Origin: Topomyia yanbarensis
Taxonomy: Eukaryota > Arthropoda > Insecta > Diptera > Culicidae
Direction: 5' to 3'
Length of the DNA stretch: 64,000 nucleotides
Assembly (NCBI RefSeq): GCF_030247195.1
Contig: NC_080672.1
Location: forward strand, 387,021,037 to 387,085,036
The translations under genes and the position numbers were made by a program. This document shows, piece by piece, positions 12,341-23,150 of the stretch; position 1 is the stretch's first letter, and each line of letters opens with the position of its first letter. The notes beneath the pieces were generated by a model. It saw nothing but the letters and a program-made list of their open reading frames with translations, was not told the DNA's origin and ran no database searches.

Positions 12341-12762
12341 TCAAGAAAGGATTAACTCGAAATCAACATGGTTCGTCTGCTAGAGCCCATCAAACTATCA
12401 ATTTTCATGAGGCTGACAAAATCGCGGGCTAATAAAATTGGGTCTTCGCCGTATCGGTATTTGATGTACTATGCAAATCTTATGAAGATGAATGATTCGA
12501 AACTTGAAATGTACAGACCCGCTACATAATATCGACATGCAAAGTAGTGTCAGAAATTTAATGTAAATAACTACCATTTTTCTTGGCGAAATATTTTAGT
12601 TGTTGCATCATTTAGTCAAAAATATTTACAACGGCTTGTATAAGTTCGAAACATTTATATCTGACTCCCTGATAGTTGGCCGATTTACATTGGGTGGTGC
12701 AATAATTAGTGGGGTAAAATACTACTTTCGACGCTCAAAGCCTCTAATGCCCTGGATAAGTA
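12341..12762 (+). repeat. Long direct repeat, copy 2
   Basis: This is the second copy of the unit at 9588-10002, same orientation, sharing blocks such as ATGTACAGACCCGCTACATA. Together the two copies bracket the foldback element. Confidence 0.75.
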
Positions 12763-12879
12763 TCCTGGAGTATCTTGAATGAAAATGAGCATAATTTTGA
12801 CAAATTTTATTTTTTTATGGATAAGTAGAGACTGATCTAGATCAGTTCTATCTTTTTACAGGGGCGTCCTATCAAAAAA

Positions 12880-15115
12880 CTTTCTTCGGTAAAGCTGTTT
12901 GTTTTGATATTTTTTACATATGCATCAAATACGCTTAGGGGTGACCGGGGCTGGTTGGCCGAGTGCCTTTTATGAAAAGGCTATTATGCGCAGTACCGAC
13001 ATCTATAGTGATTTTGGTTGGGTATCAGGTCACCAATATACCGATGTAATTTCAGGTGTTTTGGTGGTGTCGTTTGTACAGGAGCACGTTTGTTCTTTGT
13101 TCGGCACTGGTGAGTAAATTTCTGTTTCCGAAAAATAATATGCGTGACGCGAATCAATTTACATCCGATTGTCAATAACTTTGTGCTGCTGGAAAAGGTA
13201 TTCAAACCCCACAAAATAGTATAAAGGTTACCAGCGTAACCTTATATTTGTTTGTGTTAATCGTGATTGTTCTCGAAAATATACATTGGGGTAGGTTGGC
13301 CGAGCTCTGTGCGGGGCTGGTTGGCCGAGTTGTAAATTTAGTATGGAGAAATGTGCACTTTGATATTTGTGAAATGCCAACCTTTTTCAAAGCAAAATTT
13401 GATATTATGCTAATATTGATGATTATAAGGAAAAATATACACGAAAAAAAAATTAATTAAACTTATTTAAAATTGTAATAATTAATAGGAATAAGAGATT
13501 AGAATCATTAAAAGTTGGAAATTGTTTATAAAAAATTTGATTCTGATATTTTATGAATTCAATGCCAAGCAGGTTTCAGAGTATCTAGCGTGTGCCGCTT
13601 CAATCCTGAAATTCCTCCTGAGGAGTTTTTGGAAGGATTTGTCACAGATCGATCCAACCCCGAACAAAACTCGTCCATTAGCATAGAATCTGCTGCAGAT
13701 GTAAGCCTCTCTGAAGACGTCAGACCTCTTCCCAAGGCGAGTGTCTCAAACTTTGACCGATTCCCCAATAAAAGCAATATTGGAGGAGCAGATAAATATA
13801 ATCAAACGTAAAGGCAAAAGGTAAGTCCAAAAAGGTTAAAAAGATTAAAAAGTGTTTTTTATTTTCCTTACCTATATACGAAAAATACGATATTTTTTTT
13901 TGAAATTAAAATTTTCCACTGATACATTTGACGTGTTTAACTTATTTTACCAAACTCGGCCAACCTTCCCCAGCCCTGGGATTGGTTGGCCGATTTTTCT
14001 TTCCGCATTTGTTTGCTAATAACTTTTCCCCTGATTTTTTTTTTCATGAATGAAAAAAAATTGCATATGTGCTCAAGGGTTGTATCTTCATGACAGCGCG
14101 AACCAGTTTTCAAAAAGTCTAACCAGAATGAGTACAGAAATTCCGAAAGCAAAACTCGACCAACCAGCCCCGGTCTCCCCTATTATCTATAACCTATACA
14201 GATGGCGCTACACGACTTTTGAAAAAAAATAATGAATTAAAAAATTTAAAAAAAGAATGAATTTTAACAATTTTTTTTTAAATAGGAACAAAAATGATTG
14301 TTTCAAAATCTTTGAAAATATTCAATAATGAAAAAGTGGCAATGAGTAATAAATGAAATCATGACATTTAAAGGGTGTTTTCATAAAAATATTGAAAAAA
14401 TATGTCCCACAAAATGTTTGATAACGCACGAAGTGGCAGATGGTGGAATCTGGAATTTTCTTTGTGACTAGTATATACTTTGAACTCTATAGCCACGAAG
14501 AGAAAAAAGTGGAGCAAGGTGGGTTTTTTTTTATCTACAGCCCTTTAGGTTAGGTGCTTGTTGCTTGTTCTTACTATTGTTCTTATAGCTCTTAGTGCCT
14601 ACAAAGATTAGGGTTTCAAGCAGCCACACACAAAATTTCAACTGCCACCGCACATTGAGTAATGATTGCAAAATTTGAAGAATGACTATTCATCGTAGAA
14701 ATACGTCATTTTCACCTAACCTAAAGGTCTGTGAATTAAATACCCCACCTTGCCCCACTTTTTTCGCTTCGTGGTTATAAAGTTCAAGGTCTCCACTACT
14801 CACAAACCAAATTTCAGCTACCGCCATCAGCCGCTTCGTGGGTTTACAAAATTTTGTTTTTCTTCAATATTTATTATGAAAACACCCTTTAAAATATAAA
14901 TTCACTCATTGTAACATTTTTTTCATTATTGCTTATTTTCGAAGATTTAGAAATAAACATTTTTTAGAGATTTTTTCATAAAAAGTGTTAAATCTCAATC
15001 TCTCGGGTTTTTTTTTCAAATATCATGTAGCGCCATTTACCGTAGTTATAGAGTATAAGCGCCTTTGTTATATGTTAAAAATATCAAAACAAACAGCTTT
15101 ACTGAAGAAATCAAA
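12880..15115. mobile_element. Large foldback element interrupted by a TA MITE
   Basis: The outer left arm (12880-12937: GTAAAGCTGTTTGTTTTGAT) resumes at 14183 and pairs inverted with the right arm ending near 15115. Shared blocks include GATGGCGCTACA / TGTAGCGCCAT and TAAAGGGTGTTTTCATAA / its complement, and the inner GGGGCAAGGTGGG region with its complement near 14740. The arms total about 400 bp each once the 12938-14180 insertion is removed. There is no coding capacity. Confidence 0.6.
12938..14180. mobile_element. TA-flanked MITE, GGGGTGACCGGGGCTGG ends
   Basis: The ends GGGGTGACCGGGGCTGGTTG and the complement of CAACCAGCCCCGGTCTCCCC are inverted repeats, immediately flanked by TA on both sides (12936-12937 and 14181-14182). 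A TA target site is typical of Tc1/mariner-mobilised elements. Internally the motif GGTTGGCCGA recurs near 12954, 13294, 13320, near 13953 (inverted) and near 13984. No transposase was seen. It interrupts a foldback arm, so it is younger than that element. The element at 51153-52301 has related termini. Confidence 0.75.
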
Positions 15116-15164
15116 AGCGCATCAAAAATTCACAAGAAGTGCCTCGTGCAAATATACTTGTGAA

Positions 15165-15604
15165 TAGCTCGCATGTCTTATTCCCGACCCCACAACTTGC
15201 GATATTTGTGCTGTCACGGTCAATACGAACGTTGATAAAATAAACAAGAAATACGTCTATTCTTCGGAATATTTGCCATATTATGAACCACATCCTTCTG
15301 ATGATTTCAAAAGGGTTGTATCATACCATGGCAGAAATGGACTTCCTCTTATAATTGGCGGTGTTGCAAATGCCCACCACATAATTTGGGGCAGCTTAGA
15401 TATCAATTTGAGATGCACCGCATGAATGGAATACTTAAACAATACAAATCTGTACATACATAATGTAGGAAAACATTTGCACGATCTGGTAGAGAAGAGA
15501 TGATAGATGTAACTCTCTGCTCTGCCGGAATTACGAATGCGTTGGCAAACTAGCTCGCACTCGTACGATTGCCTCTCAAAGTGATTTGGATGAGGTCATG
15601 TATA
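15165..15604 (+). pseudogene. Non-LTR retrotransposon: endonuclease remnant
   Basis: An AP-like endonuclease domain reads through as TCDICAVTVN, then YLPYYEPHPSDDF and GLPLIIGGVANAHHIIWGS, matching the family pattern of a metal-binding D/N-A-N-A-H-H core followed by WGS. In this copy the usual aspartate before ANAHH is valine. A later VTLCSAGIT stretch corresponds to the D-T-L-C strand. Stops and frameshifts show it is dead. The frame stops at an 8-bp duplicated target (15605-15612) where another element inserted, and the rest of the element resumes at 18197. In life such an enzyme would nick chromosomal DNA for target-primed reverse transcription. Confidence 0.75.
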
Positions 15605-15789
15605 AAACAAACCAGTGGCGTAGTACCGGGGGGGGGGGGGTTGGGGACGAAACCCCTCCCCCCCGAAATATTTTGGAGAATTTTGCAAAAATTCAATATG
15701 TTAAACAAAAATATGCCTAAAATTTTAAATAAAATTCTCAAAGTTTCATTTGCTAAAGTTATCTTGTGAAAAAATTTCCTTGTAGTGAA

Positions 15790-15957
15790 AATTGGCTGCA
15801 GACTCGACACCTACCTGACGGCACGGTGTGGAGGCTAGCTCAACCGCCGAGGACTATAACAAGTAGATCGCGGCGAAGCGAGGAGCTGGGAGCTTATTGG
15901 TTCACGAAACGGATATCGGTACCGAGAGAAATTTCGCCACATTCTGTAGTCCTTGAC
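15790..15957 (+). repeat. R1-type UTR-like segment
   Basis: The motif GGGAGCTTATTGGTTCACGA followed by CGGATATCGGTACCG and GAGAGAAATTTCGCC is a diverged relative of the UTR repeats at 17200-18040 and, inverted, at 36880-37330. Here it lies directly before the endonuclease end instead of after RT, indicating rearrangement. Confidence 0.55.
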
Positions 15958-16960
15958 TGACGGTGAACATGGACTGGAGAGTGTGAGAGAAGTATCCCCA
16001 TAGAGACCACCAGGCGATTCGCTACCGCATCAGCCAATGTAACCCTGCTGCAGCATGAAGAAGGACGGGCCGCAAGCTAAAGAAGAAGACGAAAGACTTT
16101 AACGAAAACCTAGTTACTTCGGCGAACAACGTAATCAAGTACGTTGATGCGGCTGATCTAACAAGAAGGATTGTGACGGCTTGTGACGATACAATGCCAC
16201 GAAAACTAGGGCCATGCAGTAGACGGCGTACACGCTTCTTGTCTTAGATCCAGAAGGCAGGCTCAGATCGCAAGAACGGAGAGTGAGAGAATAGCGCAAG
16301 CGACGTTTCGAGAAGGTAGGGACTCTTTAAAACGGGAGATCAAGCTTAGCAAGCCAATTGCCATAAGTAGCTGTGCTGAGAAATAAACGCCAATCCCTGG
16401 GGGACGCGTACTGAGTCGTCATGACGAAGACGAGGGTCCGTCGACACCAGCTGAAATATACCCGGGTAAGCTAAAGATAATCGTTGAGGGTCTCTTCCCG
16501 AATCACGATTCAACTACCTGGTCACCGACACCGTACGGCGAAGAAGAAGGAGGTAACACAGCCGAGTGGTAAGTGACTAACGACGAGCTCAAAGAAGCGT
16601 CGATGTGACTAAAATCAGAGAAAACCCCCTGTCCGGATGAAATACCAACCGTGGCGCTGAAAGCTGCGATCCTGGCATATCCGGACATATTCAGGATGCT
16701 ACTGCTGAAGTCTTTAGATGATGGTAATCCCCGAAATGAGGAAGGTGCAGAAACTGATGTTGCTGCTAAAGTCAGGGAAGTCACCGGGCCATCCAGCCTC
16801 GAATAGACCAATGCTGCAGCGTGACATAAAAGAATGAGCCAGATCCTGAAGAGCTACTACCAGAGTAGAGCACTGCTGTACCAGACGAACAAACGGGCAA
16901 TATGCAATGCGAGTCACAGCGATGATAGCATACAAAATTGATGTTTAACTATGGGGGTCC
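15958..16960 (+). pseudogene. R1-like retrotransposon: EN end, linker, RT start
   Basis: The fragment starts at the endonuclease end: HRDHQAIRYRI, matching the conserved S-D-H-Q-A-I motif. It continues with the linker (AADLTRRIVTACDDTMPRK, the C-D-x-T-M-P-R signature), then RT block 1: VTNDELKEAS, EKTPCPDEIPTVALKAAI, and QKLMLLLKSGKSPGHPAS. These are read across at least three frames with several stops, so it is a dead copy. The catalytic palm (F/Y-x-D-D) is not present here. The R1 clade is inferred from motif order and wording. Confidence 0.75.
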
Positions 16961-17029
16961 GCAGCAACCCAGTATGATATCTAAGGAGTCATTGGTACGA
17001 AAAAGGTTGAGAACCGCTGATGTAGATAA

Positions 17030-18060
17030 TGACCGTCTTACAACGGAATGGACATCGAACCTCCGAGGACTAGTCGAGTAGACTGCAACAGAGCAGCAAG
17101 TATGAGTCGTCGAAACGCCAGCGAACCGGACGTCACGCTCCATGCGGATTCGTCAGACCGACCACGGCACCCCACCGGTTGTTCCGATAGAAAATAGCGA
17201 AAACCAAAGAAGAATCGATATTGGGAGACCTTTTTTCGCCAGGGAACTCTCCGGTAGCGTAAGCTTGATTCACCGCTGGGGACTAGACTGAGTAGACAGC
17301 GACGAGGCACCACTAGTCACGGGTCATCGGCGCACGAGTGCACCGGACACCCTGCTTCACCAGAATCACCGAACTGACCTTGGCACCTAGCTGGTTAGCT
17401 CGATCTCGGGAGAACTTCTCGTGCCGAGGAATTCTCTGTCGGAGTAGGTCAGGTCCATCGTCGGGGAATAGACCGAGTTGTTCGCGAACAAGTTGAGGAG
17501 CTGAATGAATCATCAAGGAAGTAGTGCTAAATGGCCCAAGAAGAGAACTAAAGGGCTTAAAGGAGTTGGGGTGCTAAATGGCACCGGCCACGGAGCCAAA
17601 GGGCTCAAGAAGTTGTAGTACTGAAACCAAATAAGAATCGGTATCGGGAGAACTTCTTTCGTCTGGGACCTCTCCGTCAGCGTAGTCAGATTCACCGCCG
17701 GGAACGAGACCGCGTAGATCGCGACGATACACCACCAGCCGCGCCGGGGCTCCAGCAAACCGGATGCCCTACTCTACCGGAATCGCCGAACTGCTCGCAG
17801 CACCTGGCTCGTTGGCTTGCTTTCGAACTTCTCTCGCCGGGGAACTTTTCGTCGGAGTAGGCTAGATCTATCGTCGGGGACTAGACCGAGTAGTTCGCGA
17901 ACCAGTCGGAAGCTCAACGAGGAAGTGGTACTGAATGGCACAAGGGAACTAAAGGGCTCAGTAAATAAGACAGTCTGAAGTTTGCCGCCCAGATTGTCCT
18001 CGTAGGGGAAGAGCATTAATTCTATACCAACAGCTTTACTACCTTGACTACCCAAATCCG
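17030..18060 (+). repeat. Tandem ~420-bp UTR repeats of the R1-like element
   Basis: Two direct units of roughly 415-425 bp (about 17200-17615 and 17620-18040) share blocks such as GTCGGAGTAGG, then ATCGTCGGGGA and TAGACCGAGT. Both also carry CTAAATGGC or ACTAAAGGGCT links. The region is GC-rich compared with its surroundings. Equivalent sequence lies after RT, inverted, at 36880-37330, so this is likely the 3' UTR. The long open frames on the minus strand are by-products of the GC content. Confidence 0.65.
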
Positions 18061-18196
18061 TTCCCTGAGTTGTTGGTTTTGAACATTTTTTTCCTGCTCA
18101 GAATGTTTTTGAACATTTTTTCATATATATACAAAAAAATTTCATGTCCCCCCCCCCCCCCCGGAAAAATTTTCTTACTACGCCACTGAAACAAAC

Positions 18197-19415
18197 TCAT
18201 TCGTAGTAGCAGCACATCAACAGGCTTGGCCGCTTCGAGTTATGCGTGCTTCTAGAGAAACAGCTTGGTGGAATAACGAACATGTTCGACTCAAACTATT
18301 ATGTAGAAAAGCTTGAAATCGCTGACGCAGAGACGGCTCGAGGGCCTTTAAGTTCACTCGCAAATCATACAGAAATGCCCTTCGATCCTCTGAGCGAAGT
18401 GGTTGGAAAAACCTCTACACAAATGTTTCAATTCTTAACGAGACTAGTAGCTTAGATAAATTACTTTCGGAATCGAAAGACTTTCATGTCAGTTCGTCTG
18501 TCTTTTTGACACACTTTTCAGGCAGTACAGCAAATTGTGACAACCGAATCGATCAAATGGGCGGTTGAAAGTTATACTCCGTATAAGTCTCCGGGAATAG
18601 ATGAAATCAATCCAGTTGTACTTTAAAGAGGATATGCATATTTTGAAAAAAGCAACTTGCAACAGGTTTCATTCCATTAGCGTGGCGGAAAATAACACAA
18701 AAATTCATTCCCAGAGGTGGCCTCGTCACTTATGAGAGGGCAAAGAACTTTAGACCGATCAGTCTGACCTCCTTCCTTCTCAAATCAGTGGAACGTTTAT
18801 TCGACCACAACATTCAGTATAAGGTTGTTCGGCGTGCAGTCTTTGAAATAATATAGACAGATTTGCACTTTTTCTCCTACTTTTCGACAATTTATTTTTG
18901 TTTTCCTCGGGGATTGAATCCAGAATACCTGAGGAAGACACTTAAATGTGGAAATTCCTCCTCGTGACGAATGGCTGTCTGGCTAGATAGAGCGACAACT
19001 TAAAGAATATGTAGTTTTTTGTACTGACGGTTCTTTGTTGGAGGGTCGAGCCGGTGCTGGAGTCTATTGTCGTGAAATGAGATTAAACCAGTCTCATCCG
19101 CTTGGTAGATATTGTACCTTATTCCAAGCAGAAATCTTTGCGATTCTGTGTGGCGTACAATCAGCACTTCGACAGGGAATTTGCGATAAAAGAATCTGTT
19201 TTTGCTCTTACGGTCGGGCTGCCCTGAATGCACTTAATTCGGCAGATTCGAAATCGAAATTAGTAATCGCATGTCGAACTCAAATCGAAGAACTTAGCAT
19301 TTCAAATGGTATCTACCTTCTATGGGGACCCGGTCATTTCGGTATTGCTAGAAATGAATGGGCGGACGAATTGGCTGCAGCTGGCGCTGCGACTGACTTC
19401 GTTGGTCCAGAACCA
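18197..19415 (+). pseudogene. Non-LTR retrotransposon: RT and RNase H remnant
   Basis: This continues the element split at 15605. The RT part shows YTPYKSPGIDEINPVVL, then RGGLVTYERAKNFRPISLTS and FLLKSVERLFDHNI, matching RT blocks upstream of the palm, which is deleted. From about 19020 a long frame gives TDGSLLEGRAGAGVY (RNase H D-G-S strand), LFQAEIFAILCGVQSAL (catalytic E helix), YGRAALNAL (where S-D/Q-A-A is expected) and LLWGPGHFGIARNEWADELA (H-x-G-I-x-G-N-E-x-A-D). The RNase H frame is nearly intact until the 19416 insertion. An RT with RNase H places it near the I/LOA/Jockey-type elements; the exact clade is uncertain. Confidence 0.8.
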
Positions 19416-22149
19416 GGGGTGGCATTCCGCATCTCGATTAGAGCGACTCGATTCGAAACGTTTTGAAGTCGTTTCGACTAATTTGCGGCATTACGTATAA
19501 CATTCGACCAAGCGTTCGAGCTTGTTAGATTGCGGTACTAGATTTCGACTGCCTGTTCGAGCGCAAACTGTCAAATAAGAGTATACACTGAGAAAAAATA
19601 TTTTTAATTCTGCTACGAATAAGTTCCATAAAACCAACTTTGGTAAAATAGAGGAATTGTTTTAATTTTAGTTTTTGGTTGCTTGTTATCGAAATATATT
19701 TGGATAATTTTCGCAAATATAATATTTTTTTCTAGTACACAATAGGGGTGAGCTCTTTGAAATAAAATAGATGTTGTCAAACATAGATCCAAAAAGATCC
19801 GATGTAATACGGAAATACGATTTTTTTTCCATTTATATACAAAAAATAAATTTACCCTTTCCAAAAATATTTATACTATATAAAACAATTGATAAAAGAA
19901 CGAATCATTTCGTTTCATTGACGGAAAATGTTTTAGACATCGATGATAACTTTTATGCACCGTACGGGCCAATCAACGTCAGATTTACAATTAAAATTTT
20001 AGTTCATTCCAAATTTCTTTCTTGCATCCTTCAGCTAAAAATATTTGACAGGTATTTTTGTTATGGCTGAATATAATATTTACTTCAAGGTATGAGCTTT
20101 CAACTTTTGAAATTAGAATTTTTTTTATTATTATAAATTTTTCGTACAACTAAGAGTTTCCGAGTTATCAGTGGTTGAAAAATGGTCCAATTCATAAAAT
20201 TCAAAAACTCATAACTTGAAAAAAATCTATCGTATTCAGCCAAAACAAAAAATAGATGTCAATTATTTTGTGCTAAGAATGCAAGAAAATTTTTTCGTAG
20301 GAATTAAAATTGTGGTTGTAAATTTGACATGGAATAACCCGTACATTAAATATGTAAAACTACTCAACTTTTCGTTCATCAAGATGCCATTAGACGAAAC
20401 GAACTGTTTACAGTGCACGAAAATGCTTCGTTGCAGAAAACGTGTAATGATTTTGTTCATATCGTATGATAATTTTAATTCCACCTAAGAATTTTTTTCA
20501 GTGTAAACAAAATTGCAGTTTGTTTTGTTTTTTTCCGATAAGCGTCAAATTCACAGAATATAAACAGTGATAGTGGTAAATAAATTGACCCAAGCATGCT
20601 CATAATTTGTTCACGTCATTCTCCCTCACCACCTTTTTCAATGCTTGGGCATTATTTTAGTTTGATATAACTGTATTCTTGAACTTCTTACCACAAAATT
20701 TTAATATATTTCGCTGTTTAAGTTGATGCACCGAAACATGAAAATGCCTATCTGGTAGTGTGTCTTATTCGGACCTCAGTCGCATGATGGAATGTATTAT
20801 CTGCAGAATGAGTTATTCACAATTATTCTTAGATTAAAGACCATATTTAATATCTAAATAATTGTTTAAAACAACACAACTTCGAAACCGTTTTTTCTCA
20901 AATTTTTTGGAAAATAATCATAGCGAGCATTGCATTGAAATTTTGGTTTTCTGGTTTTTTTTCAGGAAACTGATAGCTTCCAAAAGTAACAATTTTTTTC
21001 AGCAATTGATGACGCAAAAATTTAAAAGCTAGTTCGTTAAAATAGCCATTTTTAGTTGAAATAGTCAAGACAAAAATGCGTTTTCGTGTTTGCGGGGTTG
21101 TTCGTGTACTTGTTAGTTAATTATTCTGTTATAGCACACAGTTAGAGATAGGGAGAACACAATCAAAATGAAGTTTTTCCAGAAATTGCAGATGGCATAA
21201 TTTTCAATCGGTTGATGCATTCAAATTTGTTAGTAATTCAATTTGATTCAAATTTCTTTGCTATATAAGATAATATTCTGTATTTTCATGCATTTAATAC
21301 AAATGATAATATAACCACTAATTCTGTTGGTGTATAAAACGTACATTATGGCATTGAATTCAAGGCTATATTGTGATATTGAAAACAATTGAGGTATAGT
21401 CGGGAACAAACGCATCAATTAGTTTTTCACATTTTAACGACATTCAATTAGCTAGAGATTACTGGGTAGGGAAAGTTATGAAACTTAGAGCCATAGTACT
21501 CAAGTAAGAGCAAGGATGTGAAGTAAACAGATCGGAAAACTAGAAGTGGCTGGGTCATTACAACAGACTTAATATCGTACTGGCTTAATCTTTGTCTTCT
21601 GGTAATGAGGGTCGAGCATAGGCAGAATCAATTAAAATATAAAATTGTTATAATCACCACTTTGAAATCAAGAATGATTGGGATTCTCTACATCTATTAA
21701 ATAGCGATTAGACAAGTCAAGGTGTCTTCACTTTGTTCCAACACTTTTTATTATTACTTGATGTAAGATAATTTTTTATCAATATTTAGTATTACTTTTT
21801 CCAAAAAAGTATGTTCTTGATAGTGAAAATAGATATAACATAAAGAAACTCAAAGTACGTGGGAGCTTTTTACACCTTTTGGTAATTTTATATCCTCTAA
21901 GTATTCAGAAATAAAACACAAATCATATTTTCGAACGACAGTCGACAGCAATAAAACTATCGAGCATATGCGAGTCGCTTTCGAGTTCGATTGTTATGGT
22001 TCCATAATGCCAACACTTCTCGATAATCTAGTACTTCTTCGAGCTAACTCGAACGAAAATTTACTTTCGAGCTCTGTTCGAAATACATAATGTGAAACAA
22101 GGTCGAGTCGATAGAATTTTGATCGAATCGAGATGCGTAATGCCACCCC
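19416..22149. mobile_element. 2.7-kb element, GGGGTGGCATT ends
   Basis: The ends GGGGTGGCATTCCGCATCTC and (inverted) GGGGTGGCATTACGCATCTC match almost perfectly and continue as CGATT and further TCGA-rich sequence. Removing the segment restores the retrotransposon reading frame across the junction, with at most a CA/CCA-sized duplication. Short TSD and G-rich termini suggest PIF/Harbinger-like mobilisation, but no transposase is visible. A 918-bp TA-flanked element is nested at 19586-20503. It contains AT-rich filler at 20510-21900. Confidence 0.7.
19586..20503. mobile_element. TA-flanked element, CACTGAGAAAAA ends
   Basis: The ends CACTGAGAAAAAA and (inverted) CACTGAAAAAAA are flanked by TA at 19584-19585 and 20504-20505. 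The 918-bp AT-rich interior has no recognisable transposase. It is a non-autonomous Tc1/mariner-type candidate nested within the 19416-22149 element, so it is younger still. Confidence 0.65.
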
Positions 22150-22945
22150 AGTTCTACCACTGTCGATAAGTTGCATAAAGCTCAAAATTCGCTCTTGGGC
22201 TGCATCCGAACATGCCAACCATTGGCGTAGCTTGCAAACTTGCGTTCAAACAAAGACTTTTCTGCTGGATGTGAACCAGAAAATGTAAAACAATTTGTTG
22301 CATTTTTCCAAGCACAACTGCAGTATTCTAGTCAGGGCACTGACTAGACATTGCAAGCTCAATTATCACATGGCTACTATTCAGCGCGCTGAATATTATT
22401 CATGTGATGTTTGTGAATTCGATTACAGAACATCATATCATTTGATATGCAACTGCCCTGTAGTAATGCACTTACATATCCGGTTTTTGGTTCTCCATAC
22501 ATAGATGAACCTATGTACATAGAGTTGAAACTGAAGGATATGATATTGTTCCTAACCCAGTGTGGCAAAGAGCTACAGTTTTAGCCGTATTTGAATAACA
22601 CTATCTTTCGGGGGTATTGTCGTTCTGTTATCTCAATATCCTCTCGGGGGTGTTGATATATACACTCACTGCTTAAATAAAAATTCTAAATCCCTCCAAG
22701 GGTTGGAAGTTTAATTCTTGCTATTGTAGCACCTGCAGATCATTCAGCATCCCTCCGGGGGTGCAGAATGCTTTGTTTTATTTGTTCTGTGTCTTTATTT
22801 TCATTACCCCTAACCTTTCCACTTCCTCAAACTTTCCCATCAGGAAATGATGAAAAGACGATTCTTGGTAAGGCACAAATCTCCGATCAACATGGGGAAC
22901 GTGCCATTTGACCCAGACGCTACTGATTCCTGATTCCTGATTCTG
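22150..22945 (+). pseudogene. Non-LTR retrotransposon: zinc-knuckle end and 3' UTR
   Basis: This is the third piece of the same retrotransposon. The frame resumes with VLPLSISCIKLKIRSWAAS and then HFSKHNCSILVRALTRHCKL, NYHMATIQRAEYYSCDVCE and TSYHLICNCPVVM. These give a C-x2-C-x(n)-H-x4-C arrangement typical of the C-terminus after RNase H in such elements. The 3' UTR follows, with CGGGGG-containing blocks. It ends in a short TGATTCC tandem tail (about 22919-22942), as expected for target-primed retrotransposons that end in a simple repeat instead of poly(A). Confidence 0.75.
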
Positions 22946-23150
22946 TCAAAAAAATCTTTTCACCATCTGTGTTGACTAAAACAGAAAAAAATCTGTAATA
23001 AATTTCCAAAAAAATCTGTGAAAAATCACGCAATTTCCAACAATCTGTGGAAATCTGTGAAATTTTCATCAAAATTTGTCAATCTGTGAAAAAGAATCTG
23101 TGATCAAAAATTGTGCAACAAATCTGTGACATTACAGAAGAATCTGTGAA
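22946..23150. repeat. Degenerate AATCTGTGAAA tandem repeat
   Basis: The word ATCTGTG followed by A-rich spacer appears about ten times in roughly 200 bp. Spacing is irregular (about 12-30 bp). It directly follows the retrotransposon tail. It is simple-sequence in nature with no coding signal. Confidence 0.65.

Larger units (their letters stand above)
15613..18188. mobile_element. hAT-ended element carrying R1 debris
   Basis: Identical 13-bp inverted ends CAGTGGCGTAGTA are flanked by a perfect 8-bp TSD AAACAAAC (15605-15612 and 18189-18196), diagnostic of hAT-type insertion. Long G or C homopolymers lie just inside each end. No hAT transposase is recognisable. The interior instead holds fragments of an R1-like non-LTR retrotransposon (15790-18060). 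It inserted into an RNase H-bearing retrotransposon. Size is 2576 bp. Confidence 0.85.

Noticed and set aside
17038..18055. Several minus-strand ORFs of 64-93 codons
   Set aside because: They are antisense to the GC-rich R1-type UTR repeats; the same frames recur with the repeat units.
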